Shown here in pieces: positions 54,516 to 62,896 of a stretch of 64,000 nt of DNA. Below the pieces are notes generated by a model, which was not told the DNA's origin, searched no databases, and was given only the letters and a program-made list of their open reading frames with translations. The stretch covers positions 65,353 through 129,352 of the forward strand of contig NZ_KE383942.1 in assembly GCF_000422885.1 (NCBI RefSeq), read 5' to 3'. Source of the DNA: Ottowia thiooxydans DSM 14619 (lineage in GTDB: Bacteria; Pseudomonadota; Gammaproteobacteria; Burkholderiales; Burkholderiaceae_C). A program made the translations under genes and the position numbers. Position 1 is the first letter of the stretch. Every line of letters begins with the position of its first letter.

Positions 54516-55286
54516 ATGTCCAACGCAGAATCGCCTCTCTTCGTCAACGCCATCGCCAAATGCTTCAAGGTTCTGGACGTATTTGACGGGCCCAAACGTC
54601 AGATGACGATGGTCGAGATAGCGCAGGAGAGTGGCTTGGACCGCAGTGCCGCACAGCGGATGGTTTTTACACTCGAAACGCTTGGATATCTTGCCCGTGT
54701 ACCGGGAACCAAGACCTATGCGCTCACCTCTCGCTTGCTCAGTTTCTCCTACAACTATGTACGCTCGCACCAACTGATTTCCAAAGCGATGCCGTACCTG
54801 CAGGAACTGAGCACCACGTTCAACGAAACGGTGAATCTGCAGGAGCTTGACCATACTGAGATCGTGTTGATCGCACGGGTGGTGAGTCCCCATTTGCTGA
54901 ATGTTCGGGTAGCTGTGGGTAGCCGATTACCTACTTTCTGCACAGCGTCGGGTACGGCCATCCTCGCATCCTTGCCCACTGCTCACCGCGACCGGGTCCT
55001 TGCAGACAGCAAGCTCGTTCCCTTGACGCCTCATACCGAGATCCAGCGCAAGAAATTGATTGCCCGCATTGAGCATGCTGCGCTCAAAGGTTATTCCATC
55101 GTCGCGGATCAGGCGGTCATTGGTGACATCTCACTGGCAGCCCCTGTCATAGGCTCGGACGGCCTCCCCCGGGCTGCTGTCAATATTTCAGTGCCATCCA
55201 ATCGATGGACTGTCGACAGCGTCGAGCGCAAGATGGCCAAACATGTGCAGGCTGCGGCACGTGCCTTGTCTGTAGACACGCAGTAG
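54516..55286 (+). CDS. IclR-family transcriptional regulator
   Basis: 256 aa. Winged helix at about 10-75 (NAIAKCFKVLDVF, MTMVEIAQESGLDRSAAQRM) and an IclR effector domain with FNETVNLQELD, GSRLPTFCTASGTAIL and VADQAVIGDISLAAPV. It lies at the end of the Rieske operon in the same direction, 36 bp after the flavoprotein, and is the probable local regulator of that operon. Confidence 0.93.
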   Translation: MSNAESPLFVNAIAKCFKVLDVFDGPKRQMTMVEIAQESGLDRSAAQRMVFTLETLGYLARVPGTKTYALTSRLLSFSYNYVRSHQLISKAMPYLQELSTTFNETVNLQELDHTEIVLIARVVSPHLLNVRVAVGSRLPTFCTASGTAILASLPTAHRDRVLADSKLVPLTPHTEIQRKKLIARIEHAALKGYSIVADQAVIGDISLAAPVIGSDGLPRAAVNISVPSNRWTVDSVERKMAKHVQAAARALSVDTQ

Positions 55287-55303
55287 GCCCTATTCAGCGG
55301 GGG

Positions 55304-55324
55304 CGAATTTAGTGTGAACACGCC
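55304..55324. repeat. Short GTGTTC-type end motif next to a LysR stop codon
   Basis: AGTGTGAACACGCCC directly precedes the LysR stop triplet on the other strand. It resembles the ends of the elements at 7.3 and 31.9 kb (GAACACGCTC, GAACACACTC). Only one edge is recognisable. Confidence 0.35.
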
Positions 55325-56251
55325 CTAGAGTACGGTGGATGCGATGCTGGAGCGCTCAATCGGTTGAGCTCTGAATTTGGCGAACCGTTGCGTGATGAAA
55401 TCGCAGTAGGCGGTGACTGCGAATGAACTGGCGCGCTTACTCCTGTATAGCAAAAATTTCCTGTCGATGGTCGGGCCTGCGAGAGGGATGAGCTTGAGGC
55501 TGTGCACGTTCGCCAGAGGGCGTGAATAACCCGGGCAGATGGCAATGCCCGCTCCGCTCGCTGCCAGCGCAAAAGCGGTGATGCTGTTGTTGGCGCAGTA
55601 CCGAAAGTCCAGAGGGATGTCTTCGGGTAAAGCCGAGCGCACACGAAGTTCCATAGCCTGATTCGGCAAGATGAGGGGTTCACCACTCAAATTTTTCCAC
55701 TTGATGGTTGCGCGGTCTTGCAAATGATGACTGGTGGGCAGGGCTGCGTGGATGCGAGATATGAAGAGGAGTTCTGCCGACATGAAATTGCTTTCCGGCT
55801 GCTCCAGCGAAATGGCTACATCTGCGTGGCCTGCCTCCAGGCTCGATAGAAGTTGGTCTGAGGGGACATCCACCAAATCCATTCGTACTTCTGGCCACAT
55901 GGCTTGGAAAGACATGAATACCTGCGGGAGCAGTGTCAGTTGCATGAGTGGTGTCATCGCAATACGAACCAGCCCGCTCTTTTGATTGCGCATGTCATCA
56001 GCGACACGCTTGGCAACGCGAAGATCCTCTAGTACACGCTCGGCATGCGGAAGGTAGGACGAGCCTTGGTCGCTTAAGCCGACCTGCCGAGTGGTGCGGT
56101 GAAATAGCACAAACCCAAGTTCTGCTTCCAGTTCCTTGATCAAGGCGCTGACTGCGGCAGAGGTCAGGTGCATGCTCTTAGCTGCGGCGGTGAAACTCCC
56201 AAGGCGTGCTACAGCGGAGAATGCCCTGAATTGCTGCAGTGAAATGTTCAT
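55325..56251 (-). CDS. LysR-family regulator divergent from enoyl-CoA hydratase
   Basis: A 308-residue LTTR: LQQFRAFSAVARLGSFTAAA, SAAVSALIKELEAELGFVLF winged helix, then a standard effector domain (GLVRIAMTPLMQLTLLPQ, GAGIAICPGY). Divergent from the plus-strand enoyl-CoA hydratase cluster 102 bp away, with a palindrome in between, so it probably controls that cluster and itself. Confidence 0.93.
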   Translation of the reverse strand: MNISLQQFRAFSAVARLGSFTAAAKSMHLTSAAVSALIKELEAELGFVLFHRTTRQVGLSDQGSSYLPHAERVLEDLRVAKRVADDMRNQKSGLVRIAMTPLMQLTLLPQVFMSFQAMWPEVRMDLVDVPSDQLLSSLEAGHADVAISLEQPESNFMSAELLFISRIHAALPTSHHLQDRATIKWKNLSGEPLILPNQAMELRVRSALPEDIPLDFRYCANNSITAFALAASGAGIAICPGYSRPLANVHSLKLIPLAGPTIDRKFLLYRSKRASSFAVTAYCDFITQRFAKFRAQPIERSSIASTVL

Positions 56252-56262
56252 GACGCGTTTAT

Positions 56263-56275
56263 ATTCAAATTGAAT
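56263..56275. promoter_or_regulatory. Palindrome ATTCAAATTGAAT, candidate LysR operator
   Basis: A perfect 13-bp palindrome 11 bp from the LysR start, partly overlapped by CAAATT/AATTTG. The shared 102-bp region is markedly AT-rich. Likely autoregulatory site; inferred. Confidence 0.55.
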
Positions 56276-56353
56276 TTGGGAATCAATAAAAATAAGTTGC
56301 TTTATTAAAGAATAGCACGCACCTATAGTGAGGCATCACTTCTTGATCCATAG

Positions 56354-57094
56354 ATGAGCGCCCCAGAAATTCAACTAGATTCGCGTGATGGAATTACGCT
56401 TGTCACTATCAACCGACCTCATAAGCGCAATGCCATGACTGCGCAGATGTGCGATGACATGGCGATCGCGTGGCAGCGATTTCGAGACAGCGATGACCGG
56501 GTGGCCGTGCTTCATGGTGCAGGCGAAGCTTTCAGTGCTGGCGCTGACCTGAATCAGCCACCCTCCAATTTTTGGCGTGCACTGCCGGAGGTGGGCATCC
56601 AGATTGGCAAGCCTGTCATCGCGGCGGTCAGAGGTCCCGCCGTCGGGTTTGGACTCGCTATGGTGGTTTTCAGTGACTTGGCTGTGGCGGCGGAAGACGC
56701 TCGTTTCATTTATCCGGAAGGCCGGATTGGCGTTACCAAGGGGTTGATGGCGGCTTTGTCCGTTCGAGTTCCCCTGAAGATTGCCAACGAGATCATGTTG
56801 CTTGGCAAACCCATTGATGCGAAGCGGGCCTACGAAGCAGGCTTGGTTAACCAGATGGCGCGCTTGGGCTGCGAACTGAACGATGCCATGCGGATGGCTG
56901 GTGATTTAGGAAAGGCGGCGCCTATGGTGATTCGTCTGCTCAAGAAAATGGCGCGCGAGACCTTGCCCGTCAGCCCGGCTGAAGCTGCATACCGCGCACA
57001 GCTGGATGTGGAGGCGGTAGAGCAGAGTGCTGATGCGCAAGCTGGTCTGGAGGCATTCCGTAACAGGAAGACTCCAGTCTTCGCTGGCCATTGA
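56354..57094 (+). CDS. Enoyl-CoA hydratase/isomerase family protein
   Basis: A 246-residue crotonase-fold protein. The oxyanion-hole segments are FSAGADLNQP and RGPAVGFGLAMVV, and YPEGRIGVTKG is the active-site region with one catalytic Glu candidate. Hydratase, isomerase and hydrolase reactions cannot be told apart. First gene of the plus-strand module d. Confidence 0.9.
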   Translation: MSAPEIQLDSRDGITLVTINRPHKRNAMTAQMCDDMAIAWQRFRDSDDRVAVLHGAGEAFSAGADLNQPPSNFWRALPEVGIQIGKPVIAAVRGPAVGFGLAMVVFSDLAVAAEDARFIYPEGRIGVTKGLMAALSVRVPLKIANEIMLLGKPIDAKRAYEAGLVNQMARLGCELNDAMRMAGDLGKAAPMVIRLLKKMARETLPVSPAEAAYRAQLDVEAVEQSADAQAGLEAFRNRKTPVFAGH

Positions 57095-57131
57095 GCGGAT
57101 TCGCTGAAATTAAAAGCGAAAAGGAGACAAG

Positions 57132-58139
57132 ATGCAAAGGCTGTTTAGCCGTCGGAGACTGGTGCAGGGGGCTATCGCCAGTTCCCTTTCGTTGGTGGCG
57201 GGGCTTCCTGCCAGAGCGCAAACTCAATCTCAAGCGCCTGTGCAAACCTGGCCCGTAGCACCTATCCGTTTGGTCGTGCCTTATCCTCCGGGAGGTCCGA
57301 ACGACATCGCTGCGAGGCTATTGGCGGAGCACCTTACACGCGCGCTTGGTCAACCGGTTTTGGTGGACAACCGCGCCGGGGCAGGCGGAGTCATTGGATC
57401 TGCCCAGGTCACCAAGGCAGCGCCTAACGGACAAGTGCTGCTGTTTGCCAACAGCGGCGCGTTGGTCGTACAGTCGGTGCTGAAAACACCACCACCTTAT
57501 GACCCGGCTACGGCGTTCACCCCCATTGTCAAGATGCTGGACGCTCCAAACTTCATTGCGGTTGGCGCTGATGTGCCCGCCAATTCAATCGGTGAACTGA
57601 TCGAGCTGGCACGAAAAAATCCGGGCAAGTTGAACTACAGCTCGCCGGGGACGGGATCGTTCGGGAATTTCGTCGGCGAGTATCTCAAGCTCTTGAGCGG
57701 CGTCGATATGGTTCACATTCCTGGCAAGGGCAGTGCCTGGGGCGTGACCGAGTTGATGGCAGGTCGTATACAAGTATTGATCGATCCCATTGTGCTCGCT
57801 CACCAGAGTGGTGGCAGGCTCAAGGTTCTCGCGACGACCGCGGAGAAAAGGTCAAACTCCAACCCGGATGTTCCCACCGTCAAGGAGTCTGGAGGCCCGG
57901 ATATGGTGTTGTCCGGCTGGTTTGGTCTGTTGGGGCCTGCTGACTTACCACCGCAAATCGTGAGCAAACTCGAAGCTGCCACGCGATCTATGCTCTCGGC
58001 ACCGGATGTGGTGAAGACATTGGCAGGCCTTGGCCTAGCTCCTGAGCCGGAGAGTGCCACCCGTTTCTCGCAGACCATTCGGCGCGACCTCCGTACGTAC
58101 CGTGATATCAAGGTACGTGCGAACATTCACGTCGACTGA
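57132..58139 (+). CDS. Bug/TctC-family solute-binding protein (Bug-6)
   Basis: A 335-residue precursor with a Tat-like signal (SRRRLVQGA) ending LPARA. Motifs: IRLVVPYPPGGPNDIAAR, VDNRAGAGG, NGQVLLFAN, MVHIPGKG and NPDVPTVKESG. The usual HVPYKG is HIPGKG here, replacing a ligand-loop Tyr by Gly. Sits 37 bp after the crotonase gene. Confidence 0.92.
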   Translation: MQRLFSRRRLVQGAIASSLSLVAGLPARAQTQSQAPVQTWPVAPIRLVVPYPPGGPNDIAARLLAEHLTRALGQPVLVDNRAGAGGVIGSAQVTKAAPNGQVLLFANSGALVVQSVLKTPPPYDPATAFTPIVKMLDAPNFIAVGADVPANSIGELIELARKNPGKLNYSSPGTGSFGNFVGEYLKLLSGVDMVHIPGKGSAWGVTELMAGRIQVLIDPIVLAHQSGGRLKVLATTAEKRSNSNPDVPTVKESGGPDMVLSGWFGLLGPADLPPQIVSKLEAATRSMLSAPDVVKTLAGLGLAPEPESATRFSQTIRRDLRTYRDIKVRANIHVD

Positions 58140-58250
58140 ACTACTGAACTCGTTGGCTGGGAGTGTCGTTGCGGGATCCACGGTCGCGATAGGCTGTTGC
58201 CCTCGTTCGAGCCACTCCCGGTTTCATTAGTTTTAATAAGAGGAGATTCC

Positions 58251-58646
58251 ATGTCTAAACCACAGCCCATCAGATATGAAGCTGCATCCAGCGAAGTCCG
58301 CGAGATCTTCGACGACATCAAGAAAGTCAAAGGTATTCCCGAAGTCAATAATTTCTGGGCATACCTCGCTAGCGATCCCAAAACGTTGAAACGCACCTGG
58401 GAAAGTGTCAAGGAAGTCATGGCGCCGGGCAAGCTGGATAGCGTGACTAAAGAGATGATCTACTTGGCGGTCAGTGTGACGAACAATTGCGGGTACTGCA
58501 TTGCAAGTCATTCCGCTGGAGCGGCCAAAGCCGGAATGACGCCAGAAATGTTTGGCGAGTTGATGGCGGTGATTGGTATGGCCAACGAGACTAATCGACT
58601 AGTCAATGGCTATCGCGTTCCTACGGATCCGGGGTTCGATCAATGA
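58251..58646 (+). CDS. Carboxymuconolactone decarboxylase/AhpD-like protein
   Basis: 131 aa, all-helical. The AhpD-type redox motif is complete: Cys80-x2-Cys83 and His87 in NNCGYCIASH. This points to peroxidase or thiol-redox function rather than decarboxylation. A strong AGGAG site lies just before the ATG at 58251. Its stop overlaps the next gene's start (ATGA). Confidence 0.9.
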   Translation: MSKPQPIRYEAASSEVREIFDDIKKVKGIPEVNNFWAYLASDPKTLKRTWESVKEVMAPGKLDSVTKEMIYLAVSVTNNCGYCIASHSAGAAKAGMTPEMFGELMAVIGMANETNRLVNGYRVPTDPGFDQ

Positions 58647-59647
58647 GCGCGTCCATGAAAGCCATGGTGCTGTCCGCACACGGTGGCGAGGAGAATTTCC
58701 GCATGAGGGAACTTCCACGTCCCGCACCAGAGAAGAATCAGGTGTTGGTCAAAATCGCGGCCACCTCTATCAATCCCATCGATCTGAAGATTCGAGGCGG
58801 CCTGCCTATAGGGCCTGAGTTGCCAGCGGTTCTTGGCTGCGATTTTTCAGGGACGGTCTCTGAAGTCGGAGCCGAGGTGCAAGGTTTCGCGGTTGGCGAT
58901 GCAGTTTACGCATGCGCAGGAGGCGTGCGAGGGCAAGGGGGTGCGCTCGCTGAGTACATCGCCTGCGACGCAGATTTTCTGGCGCACAAGCCTTCAACTC
59001 TCTCATTCCGTGAAGCAGCCGCTTTGCCGCTTGCCGTCATTACTGCATGGCAACTAGTTCATAAAGCTTCCGTGGCCCAAGGAGAGTTGGTGCTGGTGCA
59101 TGGCGGGGTGGGCGGTGTAGGGCATCTGGCTGTTCAAATTTCCAAGGCACTTGGCGCCCGGGTGGCAACGACAGTGCGAGGGCGCGAGGCCGGGGAACGG
59201 GCGCTACAGTTGGGTGCTGACGACATCATTGAGTTCGAGCGAGAAGAGGTATCCGCCTACGTGGATCGATTGACGGGTGGACGCGGATTCGACGTTGTCA
59301 TCGACACCGTGGGTGGCGCGAACCTGGATCGCTCGCTGCAGGCTGCAGCCCAGAACGGAAGAGTCTCCGTATGCGCCGCGAGGAGCGTGCATGACCTTTC
59401 GCCCATGCATGCCAAAGCATTGTCACTGCATGTGGTGTTCATGCTTTTACCCATGCTCAATGGCCAGGGGCGAAAGGAGCACGGGGATATTTTGAAAAGC
59501 GTGGCTGAACTCTGCGAGCGTGCCCAGCTTCGGCCTTTGCTTGACGAGAAGCGATTCCGGTTGGAGCAAGCTGGGGATGCTCACACCTACGTCGAGAAAG
59601 GAAAGCTCTGGGGTAAGGTGGTGGTCAATATCGAAGACACGCAGTAG
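58643..59647 (+). CDS. Zinc-independent MDR oxidoreductase (quinone-reductase-like)
   Basis: 334 aa, medium-chain dehydrogenase fold. SINPIDLKIRGGLP and VLGCDFSGTVSEVG are in the catalytic domain without the zinc-ligand Cys/His set. The nucleotide site is LVHGGVGGVGHLAVQ. The C-terminal motif LWGKVVVNI is typical of NADPH:quinone reductases. It probably reduces an enone or quinone made in the module. Confidence 0.92.
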   Translation: MSASMKAMVLSAHGGEENFRMRELPRPAPEKNQVLVKIAATSINPIDLKIRGGLPIGPELPAVLGCDFSGTVSEVGAEVQGFAVGDAVYACAGGVRGQGGALAEYIACDADFLAHKPSTLSFREAAALPLAVITAWQLVHKASVAQGELVLVHGGVGGVGHLAVQISKALGARVATTVRGREAGERALQLGADDIIEFEREEVSAYVDRLTGGRGFDVVIDTVGGANLDRSLQAAAQNGRVSVCAARSVHDLSPMHAKALSLHVVFMLLPMLNGQGRKEHGDILKSVAELCERAQLRPLLDEKRFRLEQAGDAHTYVEKGKLWGKVVVNIEDTQ

Positions 59648-59765
59648 AGCAGGCGAGGCGGTTTGGTCTGGGCGAGTCAGGCGCTAAGCGTTCGCTGGAG
59701 GCGGGTTAGCCCTTGCCGAGACTCCGCGTGGATGAGCCTCGGTGCGGACCATCAAGCGGTGCTGC
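59648..59765. other. Convergent intergenic region
   Basis: 118 bp between the MDR gene (+) and the SMP-30 gene (-). No gene and no clear terminator hairpin with T-run was found. Confidence 0.5.
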
Positions 59766-60647
59766 TCATGCCAGGCGCGTGTCGTCGAAGAGCACTTCGG
59801 GCAGACCGCGCACGCCTAATCCATGGAAGGCAAAAACGGCCCCAGCATCGGGGTGCTCGCTGCGCAAGAGATTGCCGCTGTTGCTGATGCTGGTGACATA
59901 GAGCACGTCGAGGTTTTCGCCGCCGAAGCAGGGGCACGTGGGGTAGGGGGTTGGTACGTCTAGTAGTTTGACCAACGTTCCATCCGGGCGGAAGCAGCCC
60001 ACCTTGGCGGCTTGCACCAGTGCAACCCACAGGTTGCCGTCCGCATCTACGGTGGTGCCGTCAGGCGCGGAGCCGTGGGAGCGGGTGTTGAACACCGCCC
60101 GGCGCGGCCCGACCGCTCCGGTGGCGGGATCGTAGTCCACGGCACTGACGGTGTCGCTGAAGCTGTCTGCGTGATAGAGGGTGCGGCCGTCGGGGCTGAA
60201 GCAGGTGGCGTTGGCCAGGGCAATGCCATCAAATAGCTGCGTGACACTGCCGTCGGTGTCGAGACGGTAATAGGCACCATCGGTGTCATGGCGGCCCATC
60301 ACCAGGGAGCCGGCCACGAAGCGGCCCTGCCGGTCGGTGCGACCATCGTTCATGCGCATCGAAGGCCCCTTGTGCCGCACTTCGGCCACTAGACGGGTGC
60401 TTCCGGTGCCGAGATCGAGCAGGTGGAAGCCGTCTTCGAGGGATAGCACCAAGCGGCCGCGTTGCGTCAGGGCAATGGAGCCCACGTCGCTGGGAGTGGC
60501 CGATTCGCGGTACTCGCCGTTCTGAAGACGGCGCACCAGGCGAGCCTTGGAGTCGATCCAGTACAGCGATTGGTCGCGTGTGTCCCACAGAGGACATTCA
60601 CCCAGGCGGTCGCGAGTGGCGCCAATGATTTCGATTTTTGTCGTCAT
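59766..60647 (-). CDS. SMP-30/gluconolactonase-family lactonase
   Basis: A 293-residue six-bladed beta-propeller hydrolase. Metal-site motifs: RLGECPLWD with the first Glu, SMRMNDGRTDRQGRF with Asn-Asp, ALANATCFSPDG, LYHADS, and APDGTTVDADGNLW. It would open a lactone of a sugar or aromatic-derived acid. Coupled by ATGA to the Old Yellow Enzyme gene. Confidence 0.92.
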   Translation of the reverse strand: MTTKIEIIGATRDRLGECPLWDTRDQSLYWIDSKARLVRRLQNGEYRESATPSDVGSIALTQRGRLVLSLEDGFHLLDLGTGSTRLVAEVRHKGPSMRMNDGRTDRQGRFVAGSLVMGRHDTDGAYYRLDTDGSVTQLFDGIALANATCFSPDGRTLYHADSFSDTVSAVDYDPATGAVGPRRAVFNTRSHGSAPDGTTVDADGNLWVALVQAAKVGCFRPDGTLVKLLDVPTPYPTCPCFGGENLDVLYVTSISNSGNLLRSEHPDAGAVFAFHGLGVRGLPEVLFDDTRLA

Positions 60648-61798
60648 ACAGTGCTCCTGGAGGCATTTGGATTGCGCAGCGCATCGGCGGCTGCGGCGCG
60701 GCGGACGAGGTAGTTGCGGTATTGCAGAGGCCAGGTGGCGTACCCCTCGTTAGCGCCTAGCGAGACTTCCGCGTGCACCGCCCAATTGGGGTTGTAGAGG
60801 GCCTCGCGGCCCACGGCGATCAGGTCAGCCTGTCCGGCGTGCAAGTAGTTCTCTGCCTGCTGGGGTTCGATGACGAGGCCTACGCCCATCACTTGCAGGC
60901 CGCTGGCCGCACGCAGGTGGCCGGCCATCTCCGCGCGAAACAGCAAGCTGTTGGATACCGAACGCCCCTGTGTGGGGTAGCTGGCAATGCCCCCGCCCGA
61001 AGAGCAGTCGACCACATCGACGCCACGCTCTTTCAGAGCACGCAGCAGACCCACCATTTCATCGACCTCAAGCCCACCGTCGATGGGATCGGCCAGGGAG
61101 ACGCGCCAGAAGAGGGGGCGATCATCGGGCCACTCAGAGCGTACGGCCTCGGCTACCTCCAGCGCGAAACGCCAGCGGTCCTGGCCGTAGCGGTCGCTGC
61201 GTTGGTTGGCCACGGGCGACAGGAATTGGTGGACGAGGTAGCCGTGGGCACCGTGAACCTCCAATGCGCCGAACCCGGCTTCGCGCGCACGGCGGGCAGC
61301 ATCCGCCCAGGCCCGCACGATGGCCTCCACGTCGGTGGTTTCAAGCGTCTGCGGTGTGGGCCAACCGTCTCCCACCGGAATGGGGCTGGGCCCTACCACC
61401 GGCCAAGAGGGCTCGCCGCGCGCGGCGTCTGCTTCGCCCAAAGGCCCATGACCATGCCACCAGGTCTGCGTAGCGGCTTTACGGCCGGTGTGGCCGAGCT
61501 GAATGGCGGGAACCGCACCGTTGTCGCGCAGCGCCTTCGCCACACGGGCCAGCGGAGCGATTTGCTCATCTTCCCAAAGGCCGATGTCGCCGTGTGTACT
61601 GCGTCCGCGCTTTTCGACTGCGGTTGATTCGACGAAGACGATACCGGCACCGCCTAGTGCAAAACGTGTGAGGTGGGCCAGGTGCCAATCGGTCGCCCGC
61701 GCGGATTCGTCGCCCGAGTACTGCTGCATGGGCGAGATCACCACGCGATTGCGTGCCTGCATGCCACGAATCTTGAGCGGGCTGAAGAGTTGGGTCAT
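60644..61798 (-). CDS. Old Yellow Enzyme-type NADH:flavin oxidoreductase (YqjM-like)
   Basis: 384 aa, FMN-binding TIM barrel. RNRVVISPMQQYSGD, IQLGHTGRKA, LEVHGAHGYLVHQFLSP with the substrate-binding His pair, and LIAVGREALYNP at the phosphate site. It reduces activated C=C bonds with NAD(P)H. The Cys of YqjM-type MCQYS is replaced by Gln (MQQYS), which may change redox behaviour or substrate. Confidence 0.92.
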   Translation of the reverse strand: MTQLFSPLKIRGMQARNRVVISPMQQYSGDESARATDWHLAHLTRFALGGAGIVFVESTAVEKRGRSTHGDIGLWEDEQIAPLARVAKALRDNGAVPAIQLGHTGRKAATQTWWHGHGPLGEADAARGEPSWPVVGPSPIPVGDGWPTPQTLETTDVEAIVRAWADAARRAREAGFGALEVHGAHGYLVHQFLSPVANQRSDRYGQDRWRFALEVAEAVRSEWPDDRPLFWRVSLADPIDGGLEVDEMVGLLRALKERGVDVVDCSSGGGIASYPTQGRSVSNSLLFRAEMAGHLRAASGLQVMGVGLVIEPQQAENYLHAGQADLIAVGREALYNPNWAVHAEVSLGANEGYATWPLQYRNYLVRRAAAADALRNPNASRSTV

Positions 61799-61822
61799 GA
61801 GATTTCTGTCCTGCCGAGGGCG

Positions 61823-62830
61823 TTATCGCGGCTGAATGCCGGCGTCGCTGGCCACTTTGCGGAATCGCTCGATCTCACTGATCTGGAACTTGCGCATGTC
61901 TGCAGGCGACAGCGTGAGTGGGTCGGAGCCAAACTTATGTACGAATGCGGTGGCGGCAGGAGTGGCGAGAAGGCTGCTCATGGTCTGAGCCAACTTGTCT
62001 GTGACTGGCGCGGGCGTTTCAGCGCGAACGTACATCCCCCCCCAGCTGTAGTTAACGAAGCTTGGAAAACCGCTCTCCTTCACGGTGGGTACATCGGGCA
62101 AATCAGGGTGACGTACATCACCAGTGACTGCAAGCGCCCGCAGTTTTCCGGCTTTGATTTGTGTCAGCGTTGCCAAGGGGTCGCTGATCGCCCAGTCGAG
62201 CTGGTCACCCATCAAGCCCACCACCACGTCGCCGATTCCCTTGTAGCTGACGTAGACCTGCGGCGTCTGGGTGACATTGGCGAACCATGCCGCAGAAAGC
62301 TCGAAGCCGCCCGTATAACCTCCCACGTTGAGCGATTTTCCGGCCTGGCGTGCGCCTTGCGTGATGTCCGCCACGCTCTTGAGCGGGGAGTTTGCCCCCG
62401 TCACCAGAACCATCATTTGACGGGAGAGCCCGCTGATCGGTTTGAAATCATTTTGCGCGTCGTAAGGGACGCCCTTCATCAGAACCGGATTCACCGCCAT
62501 GTGTGTGTTGGTCCCCAGAAAGATGGTGTGGCCATCGGCTGGTGCGTTCTTGACTGCCATGGCCGCAATAGCGCCATTGGCCCCAGGGCGGTTCTCGACA
62601 ATGACGGGTTGACCCAAAGCCTTGCTGAGTTGTTCGCTGAAGAAGCGAGCGGTCATGTCAGACCCGCCCCCAGCTGCCGTGGGCACGACGATGCGCAATG
62701 TGCGTGTTGGAAAACTGTCTTGCGCCCATGAAGCCGGGGCGAAGCTGACGCAGCATGCGAGTGCCCCAGCCATGGTGATGAACTTTTTGAAGTACCGAAA
62801 GCCTGGAACGGAGTTTGCCTTGTTCGTCAT
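61823..62830 (-). CDS. Bug/TctC-family solute-binding protein (Bug-7)
   Basis: A 335-residue precursor. The signal peptide after MTNKANSVPGFRYFKKF ends SWAQD. Motifs: LRIVVPTAAGGGSDMTAR, VENRPGANG, DGHTIFLG, YVSYKGIGD, LPDVPTVKESG. The usual HVPYKG is YVSYKG. ATG at 62830 has an AAGAGA site 8 bases upstream; in-frame ATG codons at 62848 and 62887 are alternatives. Confidence 0.92.
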   Translation of the reverse strand: MTNKANSVPGFRYFKKFITMAGALACCVSFAPASWAQDSFPTRTLRIVVPTAAGGGSDMTARFFSEQLSKALGQPVIVENRPGANGAIAAMAVKNAPADGHTIFLGTNTHMAVNPVLMKGVPYDAQNDFKPISGLSRQMMVLVTGANSPLKSVADITQGARQAGKSLNVGGYTGGFELSAAWFANVTQTPQVYVSYKGIGDVVVGLMGDQLDWAISDPLATLTQIKAGKLRALAVTGDVRHPDLPDVPTVKESGFPSFVNYSWGGMYVRAETPAPVTDKLAQTMSSLLATPAATAFVHKFGSDPLTLSPADMRKFQISEIERFRKVASDAGIQPR

Positions 62831-62896
62831 ATTTGTCTCTTGAGTCATTGATGTAGTTTTGGAAAGCGGGGCGTGGGGAAAAGGCAATTTGCTGAA

